From the NCBI GenBank assembly GCA_965213575.1, contig CBDBZN010000019.1, forward strand, positions 77,636 through 141,635: a stretch of DNA of 64,000 nucleotides, read 5' to 3'. Every line of letters starts with the position of its first letter. The stretch's first letter is position 1. The position numbers were made by a program, and so were the translations under genes. The notes below the pieces were generated by a model. That model saw nothing but the letters and a program-made list of their open reading frames with translations. It was not told the DNA's origin and did no database searches. This DNA is from JAUHXS01 sp965213575 (GTDB taxonomy: Bacteria; Bacteroidota; Bacteroidia; Chitinophagales; JAUHXS01). Below are positions 18,376 to 26,838 of the stretch, piece by piece.

Positions 18376-19299
18376 ATGCAGCTTAAAATTCAAAAAAATG
18401 TTTTATTAATTCTTCAATTAGCAACTTTTGCTGTTTTCGCGGGTAGAGCCTATCAGCATCTTTTTTGGGATGCCCCTTATAGAACTCTTTTATGGGATCA
18501 GGATTTGTTGGAGGGGATTATTACATCAGTTTTTAATATATCTTGGTATCAGTATGCTACCAGCGCTACAACTGATTATTTTATCCAGCTTTTAATCCGT
18601 TCTACCGGTTTTGTCTATATAATTTGTGCCCTAATAGCTATTACAGGTATTTATAAAAAGAAAATTGCGGGAAAATTTTTACTATTTGGATCAGCTTTGT
18701 TAATCATGTTATCGTTGCTGTATTGGAAAGAGAAATTTTATAACGTGGGGCAATTTTTTGAATACAGTGCTCAATTCATGAGTCCAATCTTGTTATATCT
18801 ATATTACTTTAAAAAACTTTCTTTTAAAAAATTTACGCTTATTTTAAAGATAAGTATTGCCCTCACATTTATCTGCCATGGATTATATGCAATAGGTTAT
18901 TATCCCCAACCCGGTTATTTTGTGGATATGACTATTAAGACTTTGCATCTAAGTGAGGCATATGCCAGGCAACTATTAATAATATTTGGAATATTAGACT
19001 TTATTATAGCGATAGGCATTTTCATTCCGTCAATCGCCATACCAAGCCTGATATATGCCTGTATATGGGGGTTTCTTACATCTTTAGCAAGAATAGTCGG
19101 GAATTTTTATATAGATTTTCCTTTGATGAGTCTGCATCAATGGACACATGAGTTTATACTTAGATTGCCTCACGCATTGTTGCCACTAGCACTGATTATT
19201 ATACTAAAAGAAAGAATTGTTAGTTTTCTAATTTACTTACGAAACAATAGAGTTTTCATTACGAGGAAATTCTTTAAAATTAAGCCCGCTACCTCTTAA
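18376..19299 (+). CDS. polytopic membrane protein of unknown function
   Basis: The product has about eight hydrophobic segments and no signal peptide, so it is an inner-membrane protein. I place the start at the ATG at 18376 (MQLKIQKNVLLILQLATFAV, 307 residues). An upstream in-frame TTG at 18325 would add 17 unlikely residues. Polar or charged residues inside helices (FAGRAYQHLFWDAPYRTLLW, FIDFPLMSLHQWTHEFILRL) look conserved and may be functional. The layout is loosely reminiscent of DoxX-like proteins, but I cannot assign it. It diverges from the phosphoesterase gene across a 223-base gap and converges on a barrel gene 3 bases away. Confidence 0.7.
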   Translation: MQLKIQKNVLLILQLATFAVFAGRAYQHLFWDAPYRTLLWDQDLLEGIITSVFNISWYQYATSATTDYFIQLLIRSTGFVYIICALIAITGIYKKKIAGKFLLFGSALLIMLSLLYWKEKFYNVGQFFEYSAQFMSPILLYLYYFKKLSFKKFTLILKISIALTFICHGLYAIGYYPQPGYFVDMTIKTLHLSEAYARQLLIIFGILDFIIAIGIFIPSIAIPSLIYACIWGFLTSLARIVGNFYIDFPLMSLHQWTHEFILRLPHALLPLALIIILKERIVSFLIYLRNNRVFITRKFFKIKPATS

Positions 19300-19302
19300 A
19301 TG

Positions 19303-20007
19303 CTATCTGTCAATGAAAATGCTAAATGTTAATTGGAATGCATAATTCGTTAAAGAATAATTTAAATTTTTTGCATAAACTACTTCTTTAAGATCCTTTC
19401 CAAAAGAAAGCTGCGTAGTCCAAAACCACCCCCGAATACCTATGCCTGAAGTAAGTCCATAAGTGAACTTATTAATGTCAGCATTTCTGCTTTGTATATC
19501 ATTGGCGTGAACACTTAATAGATAATTTGAATGGAGGCCTAACAAGGCATATAAACCTACAAATTTGCTAAAACATTTTCCTTGAATACATACGGATGAG
19601 AAGTTTCCTAACAGGTCGTATTTAAGTAAAAAAGTATTCGTGATATAATTAAATTTTACTTTTTCTATATGAGTCGTATTTCGGTCAAAAGATTCATTAT
19701 TATACCATAAAATATCCTTAGCACCTTTCTGCGTATAACCCATCTCAAAAGAAAGATATGTTCTTTTGGTAAATCTTATATCAGTAAAAAGGCCTCCCGT
19801 TAAAAAATAATTAGGTTTTTCCTCATTTTCGATGCGGTTATCATCTAATTTAGGTGATATATTAGCATATGTTCCACCGACATAGCCTCCTAAAACAACC
19901 GGATTTCCATTACGTTTAAACTTTTTTTTCTTTTTAGGGGCTGCCGATAGGTTTACCGCAAAAAAAACTATAAATAGAAAAGCTAAACATCTAATTTTAT
20001 TTAACAA
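19303..20007 (-). CDS. outer-membrane beta-barrel protein (porin-family)
   Basis: The 234-residue product has a signal peptide (FLFIVFFAVNLSAA) and then a basic linker (PKKKKKFKRNG). The rest is a series of alternating beta strands (VVLGGYVGGTYANISP, YLSFEMGYTQKGAKDI, FNYITNTFLLKYDLLGNFS) typical of small eight-strand barrels of the OMP_b-brl type. The C-terminus FQLTFSIFIDR fits a last barrel strand, although a terminal Phe is absent. It lies 10 bases downstream of hpd on the same strand, so it may be read through from the tyrosine-degradation operon without being part of the pathway. Function unknown. Confidence 0.75.
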   Translation of the reverse strand: MLNKIRCLAFLFIVFFAVNLSAAPKKKKKFKRNGNPVVLGGYVGGTYANISPKLDDNRIENEEKPNYFLTGGLFTDIRFTKRTYLSFEMGYTQKGAKDILWYNNESFDRNTTHIEKVKFNYITNTFLLKYDLLGNFSSVCIQGKCFSKFVGLYALLGLHSNYLLSVHANDIQSRNADINKFTYGLTSGIGIRGWFWTTQLSFGKDLKEVVYAKNLNYSLTNYAFQLTFSIFIDR

Positions 20008-20017
20008 ATATCATCAA

Positions 20018-21154
20018 TTACAGTGTACCTCTACTTGCCTGCTCTCTCTCAATGGCTTCAAATAAAGCTTTAAAATTTCCCTTACCAAAAGATTGTGCTC
20101 CTTTTCTCTGAATAATTTCAAAAAATAAAGTAGGCCTATCTGAAACCGGTTTAGTAAATATTTGAAGTAGATAACCTTCATCATCACGGTCAATGAGAAT
20201 ACCTAATTCGCTAAGCGGTTTTAAGTCTTCATCAATCTCTCCTACCCGATCTAAAACATCTTCATAATAGCTTGCAGGCACTTTTAAAAATTCAACTCCT
20301 CTATTGGTAAGTTGAGTCACTGTCTCAATGATATTATCTGTTGCAATCGCTATATGCTGCACACCTGCACCGTTGTAGAAATCTATATATTCCTCAATCT
20401 GAGATTTTTTACGCCCTTCTGCAGGCTCATTAATAGGAAATTTGATCCTGCCGTTTCCATTTGTCATTACTTTACTCATCAATGCAGTATAATCTGTAGA
20501 AATATCTTTATCATCAAAAGATACTAATTGAGTAAAGCCCATGACTTTTTCATAAAACTCACACCAAGTATTCATTTCGTGCCAACCTACATTTCCCACG
20601 ATATGATCAACGTACTTGAGTCCTACAGTTGATGGATTGTAAGCAGAATCCCAAGCACGATATCCGGGCAAGAATGCACCATTATAATTTTTTCTTTCAA
20701 TAAACATATGAATGGTTTCTCCATAAGTATGAATACCGGATTTTACAATCGTTCCATGCTCATCTTTTTCAGTAGTAGGCATGAGATATGGCCTAGCGCC
20801 CCTTTTGATGGTTTCTTCAAAAGATTCAGTTGCATCATCTACCCAGAGCGCAACTACTTTAACTCCATCTCCATGCTTTACAATATGATCATTAATAGGA
20901 CTCTCAGAATGCAAAGGAGACGTAAGTACTAATCTGATTTTTTCTTGTTGAATAACATAAGATGTTTTGTCTTTCACCCCTGTTTCTAAACCTGCATAGG
21001 CTACTGATTGAAAACCAAACGCTGTTTTATAAAAATGTGCAGCTTGCTTTGCATTACCTACATACAACTCAATGTAATCAGTGCCATTTAAAGGTAAAAA
21101 GTCATCTGCCTTTGTAAATTTCTTTTCTAATTGTAAGGTGCTGTTGTCTTTCAT
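20018..21154 (-). CDS. hpd: 4-hydroxyphenylpyruvate dioxygenase
   Basis: This Fe(II) enzyme of 378 residues (family usual 350-400) converts 4-hydroxyphenylpyruvate to homogentisate, the second step of tyrosine degradation. It has the two vicinal-oxygen-chelate halves. The three iron ligands are recognisable as His in VDHIVGNVG, His in VQHIAIATDN and Glu in LFFEIIQRKG. The N-terminal half contains DYIELYVGNAKQAAHFYKTA. The gene follows hmgA on the same strand, and hmgA acts next in the pathway. An S23 cassette sits between them. One arm of the cassette's inverted repeat ends 3 bases before this ATG, so the repeat is the hpd leader. No Shine-Dalgarno is visible, as is usual in the phylum. Confidence 0.97.
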   Translation of the reverse strand: MKDNSTLQLEKKFTKADDFLPLNGTDYIELYVGNAKQAAHFYKTAFGFQSVAYAGLETGVKDKTSYVIQQEKIRLVLTSPLHSESPINDHIVKHGDGVKVVALWVDDATESFEETIKRGARPYLMPTTEKDEHGTIVKSGIHTYGETIHMFIERKNYNGAFLPGYRAWDSAYNPSTVGLKYVDHIVGNVGWHEMNTWCEFYEKVMGFTQLVSFDDKDISTDYTALMSKVMTNGNGRIKFPINEPAEGRKKSQIEEYIDFYNGAGVQHIAIATDNIIETVTQLTNRGVEFLKVPASYYEDVLDRVGEIDEDLKPLSELGILIDRDDEGYLLQIFTKPVSDRPTLFFEIIQRKGAQSFGKGNFKALFEAIEREQASRGTL

Positions 21155-21157
21155 AAT

Positions 21158-21180
21158 ATTAATTAGTTGATTAGCTAATT
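21158..21180 (+). repeat. left arm of the inverted repeat flanking the S23 gene
   Basis: A 23-base A/T-rich arm (ATTAATTAGTTGATTAGCTA plus ATT). It matches the complement of the right arm at 21 of 23 positions. It covers the S23 stop codon. Confidence 0.7.
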
Positions 21181-21554
21181 TGATGATGTGCTAATGAATT
21201 AGTTTTACTAGATGAAATAATTTTATTAATTACTTTGGCTATACTTTCCAATTCAGATATAAGTTTTTCTGTATTAGGATAATTTTTAGAATATTGACAT
21301 AATTGAAGCCAATACTCAGTTTCTTCAACCTCTTTTGCTGCTATTTTAAATTTATGAATAAAATCAGCTTTACTTTCAGCGTTCTGAGCTTCTCTAACGT
21401 TCGCCCCGATAGATGTACCTGATTTAAGCAGCTGTTTCGCAAGAACGTACTTTCTCCCTGACTCCAATACTTCTGAAAATCTTATAATTTCCAATGCAAA
21501 TTGAAAGGTTAGGTTAAGAATTACGTTATCTTTTTTTTCAGTAATCATTGTCAA
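21171..21554 (-). CDS. four-helix-bundle protein, 23S rRNA IVS (S23) family
   Basis: The 127-residue protein matches the S23/IVS four-helix-bundle family (usual length about 120). Its diagnostic segments are LKSGTSIGANVREAQNAESK, ADFIHKFKIAAKEVEETEYW and LQLC. Family members are small basic proteins, often found inside intervening sequences of rRNA genes in spirochaetes and Bacteroidota. Relatives such as Avd of diversity-generating retroelements bind nucleic acid, but the cellular role of the stand-alone proteins is not established. The gene interrupts an otherwise simple hmgA-hpd operon and is framed by inverted repeats. Unlike its neighbours it has no plausible part in tyrosine catabolism. 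Confidence 0.92.
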   Translation of the reverse strand: MTMITEKKDNVILNLTFQFALEIIRFSEVLESGRKYVLAKQLLKSGTSIGANVREAQNAESKADFIHKFKIAAKEVEETEYWLQLCQYSKNYPNTEKLISELESIAKVINKIISSSKTNSLAHHQIS

Positions 21555-21561
21555 ATTAATG

Positions 21562-21585
21562 AATCAGCTAATTAACTAATTAATT
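21562..21585 (-). repeat. right arm of the inverted repeat flanking the S23 gene
   Basis: This arm reads AATCAGCTAATTAACTAATT plus AATT on the + strand, the near-complement of the arm at 21158-21180. It contains the hmgA stop codon and the last hmgA Asn codon. Confidence 0.7.
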
Positions 21586-22737
21586 CACCCAAGACTTATA
21601 ATAACTCGGGTCTTCAATTTTTAATGCTTCTTTCGTTAAAAATAATGGTTTAAAAGTGTCTATCATTACCGCTAGCTCAAGTGTTTCTTTTGCTCCGATG
21701 CTCTTTTCAACGGTACCAGGATGAGGGCCGTGTGGAATTCCCAAAGGATGTAAAGTGATCATGCCTCTTTCCACATGCTTTCTACTCATAAAATCACCAT
21801 CAACATAATATAATACTTCGTCAGAGTCAACATTACTATGATGATAAGGAGCCGGAATTGATTCAGGATGATAATCAAATAATCTCGGACAAAAGGAGCA
21901 AATTACAAAATTATGAGCCTCAAATGTTTGATGAACGGGAGGTGGTTGATGTACTCTTCCGGTTATTGGTTCAAAATCATGAATGGAAAATGCATATGGA
22001 TAATGATACCCATCCCACCCAATCGCATCAAAAGGATGTGTTTCTAAATGATAGGGGTAAATTTTATCTTGTTTTTTTATCAGTACTTTAAAATTACCTT
22101 TTTCATCATAAGTAATCAAATCCTTTGGTTTTCTTATATCTCTTTCACAAAATGGAGAATGTTCTAGTAGTTGTCCATGCTTATTCCGATATCTTTTAGG
22201 CGTTTCAATAGGGCTAAAAGATTCTACAATCAACAAACGATTGCTTTCAGTATTAAATTCCATTTGATAAATAACCCCTCGTGGAATAATCAAATAATCT
22301 CCATAACCAAAGTCAAGTGTTCCGTATAAAGTTTTCAACTTTCCCGAGCCTTCATGGACAAAAATCATTTCAGTAGCGCTGGAATTCTTAAAGTAGTAAT
22401 CTTTCATAGAAGCTTTAGGAGCGGCTAAGGAAACATACAAGTCATGGTTGACCAGCATATATTTTCTGCTCTTTAAGTAATCTTCTTCAGGAGTCACATC
22501 AAATCCTTTAAAGCTCCGATGCTGCATGTTATCATCAATAGCAATATCCGGCGCCACGCTATAGGCATCTTCTATTTTAGAGACTAGAGTGGGAGGATAA
22601 GTATGGTAAACTAATGAATAAATATCTGAAAAACCTTCTGTTGAAACTAATTCTTCGGCATATAGCTCTCCGTTAGGTTTTCTAAATTGAGTATGTCTTT
22701 TATGCGGAATTTTGCCTAATGTATAATAGTGTGCCAT
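21580..22737 (-). CDS. hmgA: homogentisate 1,2-dioxygenase
   Basis: This cytoplasmic Fe(II) enzyme of 385 residues opens the homogentisate ring to maleylacetoacetate in tyrosine/phenylalanine degradation. The active-site region near residues 285-350 is clear: FCPRLFDYHPESIPAPYHHS and then NVDSDEVLYYVDGDF (iron-binding His/Glu), followed by LHPLGIPHGPHPG. ATDAIGWDGYHYPY-type residues (HPFDAIGWDGYHYPYAFSIH) are also conserved. It is the first gene of the hmgA-S23-hpd unit. The stop codon lies inside the right inverted-repeat arm of the S23 cassette, so the insertion is at the very end of the gene and leaves the length normal. Fumarylacetoacetase is not in the window. Confidence 0.97.
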   Translation of the reverse strand: MAHYYTLGKIPHKRHTQFRKPNGELYAEELVSTEGFSDIYSLVYHTYPPTLVSKIEDAYSVAPDIAIDDNMQHRSFKGFDVTPEEDYLKSRKYMLVNHDLYVSLAAPKASMKDYYFKNSSATEMIFVHEGSGKLKTLYGTLDFGYGDYLIIPRGVIYQMEFNTESNRLLIVESFSPIETPKRYRNKHGQLLEHSPFCERDIRKPKDLITYDEKGNFKVLIKKQDKIYPYHLETHPFDAIGWDGYHYPYAFSIHDFEPITGRVHQPPPVHQTFEAHNFVICSFCPRLFDYHPESIPAPYHHSNVDSDEVLYYVDGDFMSRKHVERGMITLHPLGIPHGPHPGTVEKSIGAKETLELAVMIDTFKPLFLTKEALKIEDPSYYKSWVN

Positions 22738-22867
22738 AGTAATAATTCGAAGTTACGAAAAAGCCTTTCAATATTCTATACACTAACTTATAAGAAAGAT
22801 AAATTGTTCCCTAAATCATATACAATAAAGCTTTGTAGAATCTCGTTCATTATGTGGCAAAATAAAA

Positions 22868-22898
22868 TTGACTTTGGTTTTAAAGTTTTTTACCTTTG
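22868..22898 (+). promoter_or_regulatory. Bacteroidota promoter for rpoD
   Basis: TTG at 22868-22870, a 20-base spacer, then TACCTTTG at 22891-22898, matching TAnnTTTG. Transcription should start near 22905, giving a leader of about 35-40 bases before the rpoD ATG. Confidence 0.7.
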
Positions 22899-22941
22899 TA
22901 ATTCCTTATTTGTGCACCAAATTAATAACTTAATATAGAAT

Positions 22942-23808
22942 ATGCGGCAACTGAAAATCACTAAATCAATAACTAATCGAGAAAGCCAATCATTAGAAAA
23001 ATATTTACAAGAAATTGGCAAGGTTGACCTATTAACTCCGGAAGATGAAGTAGATTTAGCCAAGCGTATAAAAGAGGGAGATCAGATTGCTTTGGAAAAG
23101 CTTACCAAAGCTAATCTTCGTTTCGTAGTATCTGTTGCTAAGCAATATCAAAATCAGGGCTTATCTTTAAGTGACTTGATTAATGAAGGTAATTTAGGAT
23201 TAATTAAAGCTGCACAACGATTTGATGAAACGAGAGGATTTAAATTTATTTCTTATGCCGTATGGTGGATTCGGCAATCTATCCTTCAAGCATTAGCAGA
23301 ACAATCTAGAATTGTAAGGTTACCACTTAATAAAGTAGGGTCGCTTAACAAAATCAATAAAGCATTTTCTGCTTTAGAGCAAGAATTTGAGAGAGAGCCA
23401 TCTTCGGAAGAATTAGCCGAAATTTTAGAAATTGCTAAAGAAGAAGTTGAAACAACCTTAGGTGTAGCTGCAAGGCATGTATCTGTTGATGCTCCATTTG
23501 CTGAAGGAGAAGATAATTCATTATTGGATGTATTAGAAAACACGAATGCACCACAAACAGATATGGAATTGGAATATAGCCAATCTCTAAGAAAAGAAAT
23601 CGAAAGATCTTTATCCACCCTTACAGATAGGCAAAAAGATGTTATTAAGCTCTATTTTGGTATAGGCATAGAGCATAGCATGTCTTTAGAAGATATCGGC
23701 GAGAAATTTGGATTGACTCGTGAAAGAGTTAGGCAAATTAAAGATAAAGCAATCAATAAGCTTAGGTCTACATCCAGAAGTAAATTATTAAAATCATATC
23801 TAGGATAA
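22942..23808 (+). CDS. rpoD: primary RNA polymerase sigma factor (Bacteroidota type)
   Basis: The 288-residue protein is the short group 1 sigma factor of Bacteroidota, which directs RNA polymerase to housekeeping promoters. Region 1.2 is SLEKYLQEIGKVDLLTPEDE. Region 2 has NLRFVVSVAKQYQNQGLSL, DLINEGNLGLIKAAQRFDE and FISYAVWWIRQSI. Region 4 has LTDRQKDVIKLYFGI and the helix-turn-helix SLEDIGEKFGLTRERVRQIK. The long acidic region 1.1 of proteobacterial RpoD is absent, as is normal for this phylum. Its own promoter is a good example of the TTG-N20-TAnnTTTG class. gap starts 18 bases downstream and may be co-transcribed. Confidence 0.97.
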   Translation: MRQLKITKSITNRESQSLEKYLQEIGKVDLLTPEDEVDLAKRIKEGDQIALEKLTKANLRFVVSVAKQYQNQGLSLSDLINEGNLGLIKAAQRFDETRGFKFISYAVWWIRQSILQALAEQSRIVRLPLNKVGSLNKINKAFSALEQEFEREPSSEELAEILEIAKEEVETTLGVAARHVSVDAPFAEGEDNSLLDVLENTNAPQTDMELEYSQSLRKEIERSLSTLTDRQKDVIKLYFGIGIEHSMSLEDIGEKFGLTRERVRQIKDKAINKLRSTSRSKLLKSYLG

Positions 23809-23825
23809 AAGTATAGGAAAAGGAG

Positions 23826-25277
23826 ATGCTTGATACAACTTATGCATCTAAGTTAAGCACTTGGATTGATCAGGAAAAAGCGGCTTTTGAATTAAATCAT
23901 ATCATTGGGAAACTTTGTTTTGACCGCTCCATAGAACTTGTTTTCTTTAGAAGGCAATTAGTGGATGTAAGTGCCCGGGAAATTACTGGATATCATCATA
24001 CTGTCAGAGAAGTTATTCAGCAGGATTTAACCATTGATCATACTTTAGCTATAGCGAAAGCTATCGCTGAATCAGATATAGCTCCTTCGAAAATAGACAT
24101 TGGTAAATTAGCTTCTGAATGGTTAAAAGAAAAAAGTCAATATAGTTCGGAAACTGATTTCATCCATCATAAATTAGCAGATTTTTTCGGAAAAGATAAA
24201 ACAGTTTTAAAGCCTAAGGATGTCGTATTATTTGGGTTTGGCCGGATTGGACGACTTGCTGCAAGAGAAATTATTAATCAAGCTGGTAAAGGTGAGCAGC
24301 TGAGGCTTAGAGCAATAGTTACAAGGGAAAATACAGCTGACGATATTATCAAAAGAGCCAGCTTACTAAGAAGAGACTCTGTCCATGGGAGCTTTAAAGG
24401 TACCGTAATTCCGGATTTGGAAAACAAAACGATCATCGTAAATGGACATGTGGTTAACATGATCGCGTCTAATGACCCTTCTACCATTGATTATAAATCT
24501 TATGGTATTGAAAATGCTTTGTTAATTGACAATACAGGCGCATTTAGAGACAGGGAAGGGCTTTCTAAGCATTTAGAAACAAATGGCATTACTCAAGTTT
24601 TATTAACAGCTCCTGGGAAAGGAGATATTCCAAACATTGTCCACGGTATTAATCATAGAAATTTCGATTTAGATAAGGAAAAGATATTTTCTGCGGCATC
24701 ATGTACTACCAATGCTATTAGCCCTGTCATCCAGGTAATAGACAGAGAATACGGCATTGAACATGGGCATATAGAAACGGTGCATGCTTATACCAATGAT
24801 CAAAACCTACTAGATAACTTTCATAAAAAAGCCAGAAGGGGCCGAGCGGCTTCTATTAATATGGTGATTACAGAAACAGGAGCAGCTAAAGCAGTAGCTA
24901 AAGTTTTACCTCACATGGCAGGAAAGTTAACTGGAAATGCTGTGCGCGTACCGACACCGGATGTTTCTTTAGCAATCTTAAATTTAAAACTAAAGAATGA
25001 AGCATCGAAAGAAGAAGTAAATGAGGCACTTAGGCAAGAATCACTGCATGGTGAATTGGTTGAACAAATACAATTTTCAGTTTCGGAAGAAACTGTTTCC
25101 AGTGATTTAATAGGTAATCCCCATGCTTCTATCGTAGATGGTCCGTCAACCATTGTAGCACCCGGCAATAAAGATATTGTATTATATGTTTGGTACGATA
25201 ATGAATTTGGCTATACTCGCCAAGTTTTTCGCTTAGCTAAATACATTGCTAAAGTACGTCGGAAAGTTTATTATTAA
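23826..25277 (+). CDS. gap: glyceraldehyde-3-phosphate dehydrogenase, long form
   Basis: The 483-residue protein is longer than ordinary GAPDH (about 335) because of an N-terminal extension of about 130 residues seen in many Bacteroidota. The Rossmann motif is VVLFGFGRIGRLAAREI (about 133-149). The catalytic Cys is Cys293 in SAASCTTNAISPV, and HAYTNDQNLLDNFHKKARRG matches the phosphate-binding region. It interconverts glyceraldehyde-3-phosphate and 1,3-bisphosphoglycerate with NAD(P). The usual CTTNCLAP is CTTNAISP here, so the second, non-catalytic Cys is Ala. The extension's role is unknown to me. The gene lies just after rpoD. Confidence 0.95.
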   Translation: MLDTTYASKLSTWIDQEKAAFELNHIIGKLCFDRSIELVFFRRQLVDVSAREITGYHHTVREVIQQDLTIDHTLAIAKAIAESDIAPSKIDIGKLASEWLKEKSQYSSETDFIHHKLADFFGKDKTVLKPKDVVLFGFGRIGRLAAREIINQAGKGEQLRLRAIVTRENTADDIIKRASLLRRDSVHGSFKGTVIPDLENKTIIVNGHVVNMIASNDPSTIDYKSYGIENALLIDNTGAFRDREGLSKHLETNGITQVLLTAPGKGDIPNIVHGINHRNFDLDKEKIFSAASCTTNAISPVIQVIDREYGIEHGHIETVHAYTNDQNLLDNFHKKARRGRAASINMVITETGAAKAVAKVLPHMAGKLTGNAVRVPTPDVSLAILNLKLKNEASKEEVNEALRQESLHGELVEQIQFSVSEETVSSDLIGNPHASIVDGPSTIVAPGNKDIVLYVWYDNEFGYTRQVFRLAKYIAKVRRKVYY

Positions 25278-25297
25278 ATTCATTTATTTTCTCATCG

Positions 25298-25313
25298 CAC
25301 CATAGCTATGGTG
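25298..25313. promoter_or_regulatory. 16-base perfect palindrome between gap and ffh
   Basis: CACCATAGCTATGGTG is a perfect palindrome in the 129-base gap. It could be an operator or the stem of a short terminator. There is no clear T run after it. It lies about 60 bases upstream of the ffh -7 element. Confidence 0.4.
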
Positions 25314-25371
25314 TCGAAATGATTTTAAAATTGAAAAATATAGTAACCTCTATATTACGCCAACAATTTCT

Positions 25372-25379
25372 TAAATTTG
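25372..25379 (+). promoter_or_regulatory. candidate -7 element for ffh
   Basis: TAAATTTG fits TAnnTTTG and lies 27 bases before the ffh ATG. I see no TTTG at the expected distance upstream. Confidence 0.4.
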
Positions 25380-25406
25380 TAATTTTAAAATCATAATATA
25401 ACCAAG

Positions 25407-26747
25407 ATGTTTGAAAATTTATCAGACCGGCTAGACCGGGCATTTAAAACATTAAAAGGACAAGGCAATATTACCGAGATCAATGTTGCTTCTACCATCA
25501 AAGAAATACGAAGAGCATTAGTAGATGCTGATGTAAACTATAAGATCGCTAAAGATTTCACAGATGTAGTGAAAGAGAAAGCTATGGGCCAACAAGTACT
25601 TACAGCAGTATCTCCCGGGCAATTATTGACAAAAATAGTTCAAGATGAGCTGACTGAACTAATGGGTAAAAATGCTGCGGAGATAGATACAAAAGGCAAC
25701 CCGGCAATAATTTTAATGTCCGGGTTACAAGGTTCCGGTAAGACTACCTTTTCAGGAAAATTAGCAAAATATTTAAAAGAAAAAAAGAGCAAAAAGCCTC
25801 TTTTAGTAGCTTGTGATGTTTATCGCCCTGCTGCTATTGATCAGTTATCGGTTTTAGGTGAACAAATTGGAGCAGATGTATATAAAGAAGAAGGAAATAA
25901 AGATCCTGTAAAAATTTCAGAAAACGCCATTAAATATGCTAGAGCAAATGGCCATAATGTAGTCATTGTTGATACAGCCGGCCGATTAGCAATCGACGAG
26001 CAAATGATGAAAGAGATAGCATCAGTAAAAAGAGCTATCAAGCCAAATGAAATTTTATTTGTTGTAGATGCCATGACCGGCCAAGATGCTGTCAATACTG
26101 CCAGCGCATTTAATAATGTGCTCGATTTTGATGGGGTGATTATGACCAAGCTTGATGGTGATACAAGAGGTGGAGCAGCTTTGTCTATCAGCCATATTGT
26201 AGGAAAGCCACTAAAAATGGTAGGTACGGGTGAAAAACTCGAAGACATAGATATTTTTTATCCGGATAGAATGGCTCAAAGAATTTTGGGCATGGGAGAT
26301 ATTGTTTCATTGGTTGAGCGTGCTCAAGAACAATATGATGAGGAAGAAGCAAGAAAAATTCAAAAGAAGATTAGAAAAAATCAGTTTGATTTTGATGATT
26401 TCCTGACCCAACTTAATCAAATTAAGAAAATGGGTAACTTCAAAGACCTATTAGGCATGGTACCGGGAATGGGAAAAGCAATGAAAAATATTGATGTAGA
26501 TGAAAAATCTTTTGTGCGTATTGAAGCGATGATCCAGTCTATGACTCCTGAGGAAAGAGCAAATCCGCAATTATTTAACGGAGGAAGAAGAAAAAGAATT
26601 GCAGATGGAAGCGGTAACACTATTCAAGAGGTTAATCAATTCGTCAAACAGTTTGAAGATATGCGTAAGATGATGAAAACATTCTCCAAAATGAATATGT
26701 CGGGCAGGGGCATGGATATGCTAAAAGGCATAAAAATGCCTAAGTAG
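25407..26747 (+). CDS. ffh: signal recognition particle GTPase Ffh
   Basis: The 446-residue protein is a complete Ffh/SRP54. It binds signal sequences of nascent membrane and secreted proteins, together with SRP RNA, and docks with FtsY. Residues 1-90 are the N domain. The G domain has the P-loop LQGSGKTTFSGKL, CDVYRPAAIDQL, DTAGRLAIDEQ and TKLDGDTRGGAAL. The Met-rich M domain starts near residue 300 (MGNFKDLLGMVPGMGKAMKN) and ends in MMKTFSKMNMSGRGMDMLKG. The gene for its RNA partner lies 0.8 kb downstream on the opposite strand, so both SRP components are close together. Confidence 0.97.
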   Translation: MFENLSDRLDRAFKTLKGQGNITEINVASTIKEIRRALVDADVNYKIAKDFTDVVKEKAMGQQVLTAVSPGQLLTKIVQDELTELMGKNAAEIDTKGNPAIILMSGLQGSGKTTFSGKLAKYLKEKKSKKPLLVACDVYRPAAIDQLSVLGEQIGADVYKEEGNKDPVKISENAIKYARANGHNVVIVDTAGRLAIDEQMMKEIASVKRAIKPNEILFVVDAMTGQDAVNTASAFNNVLDFDGVIMTKLDGDTRGGAALSISHIVGKPLKMVGTGEKLEDIDIFYPDRMAQRILGMGDIVSLVERAQEQYDEEEARKIQKKIRKNQFDFDDFLTQLNQIKKMGNFKDLLGMVPGMGKAMKNIDVDEKSFVRIEAMIQSMTPEERANPQLFNGGRRKRIADGSGNTIQEVNQFVKQFEDMRKMMKTFSKMNMSGRGMDMLKGIKMPK

Positions 26748-26838
26748 TGGCGATTTTGGATTTACGAGGTACGATTTTTTTCTAATTTTGAATTTTTAGT
26801 TTAGAATTTTAAATTATAATCATACAAAAAATCTGATA

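Larger units (their letters stand above)
21158..21585 (-). mobile_element. candidate IVS-like cassette: inverted repeats around an S23 gene
   Basis: About 428 bases lie between hmgA and hpd. They consist of a 23-base arm, one S23 four-helix-bundle gene and a second 23-base arm in inverted orientation with two mismatches. Genes of this family are known from intervening sequences in 23S rRNA, where the insert ends also pair to form a stem. Here the same design sits between two coding genes. No transposase is present, so any movement would need help in trans. Calling it mobile is inference from architecture. Confidence 0.45.
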
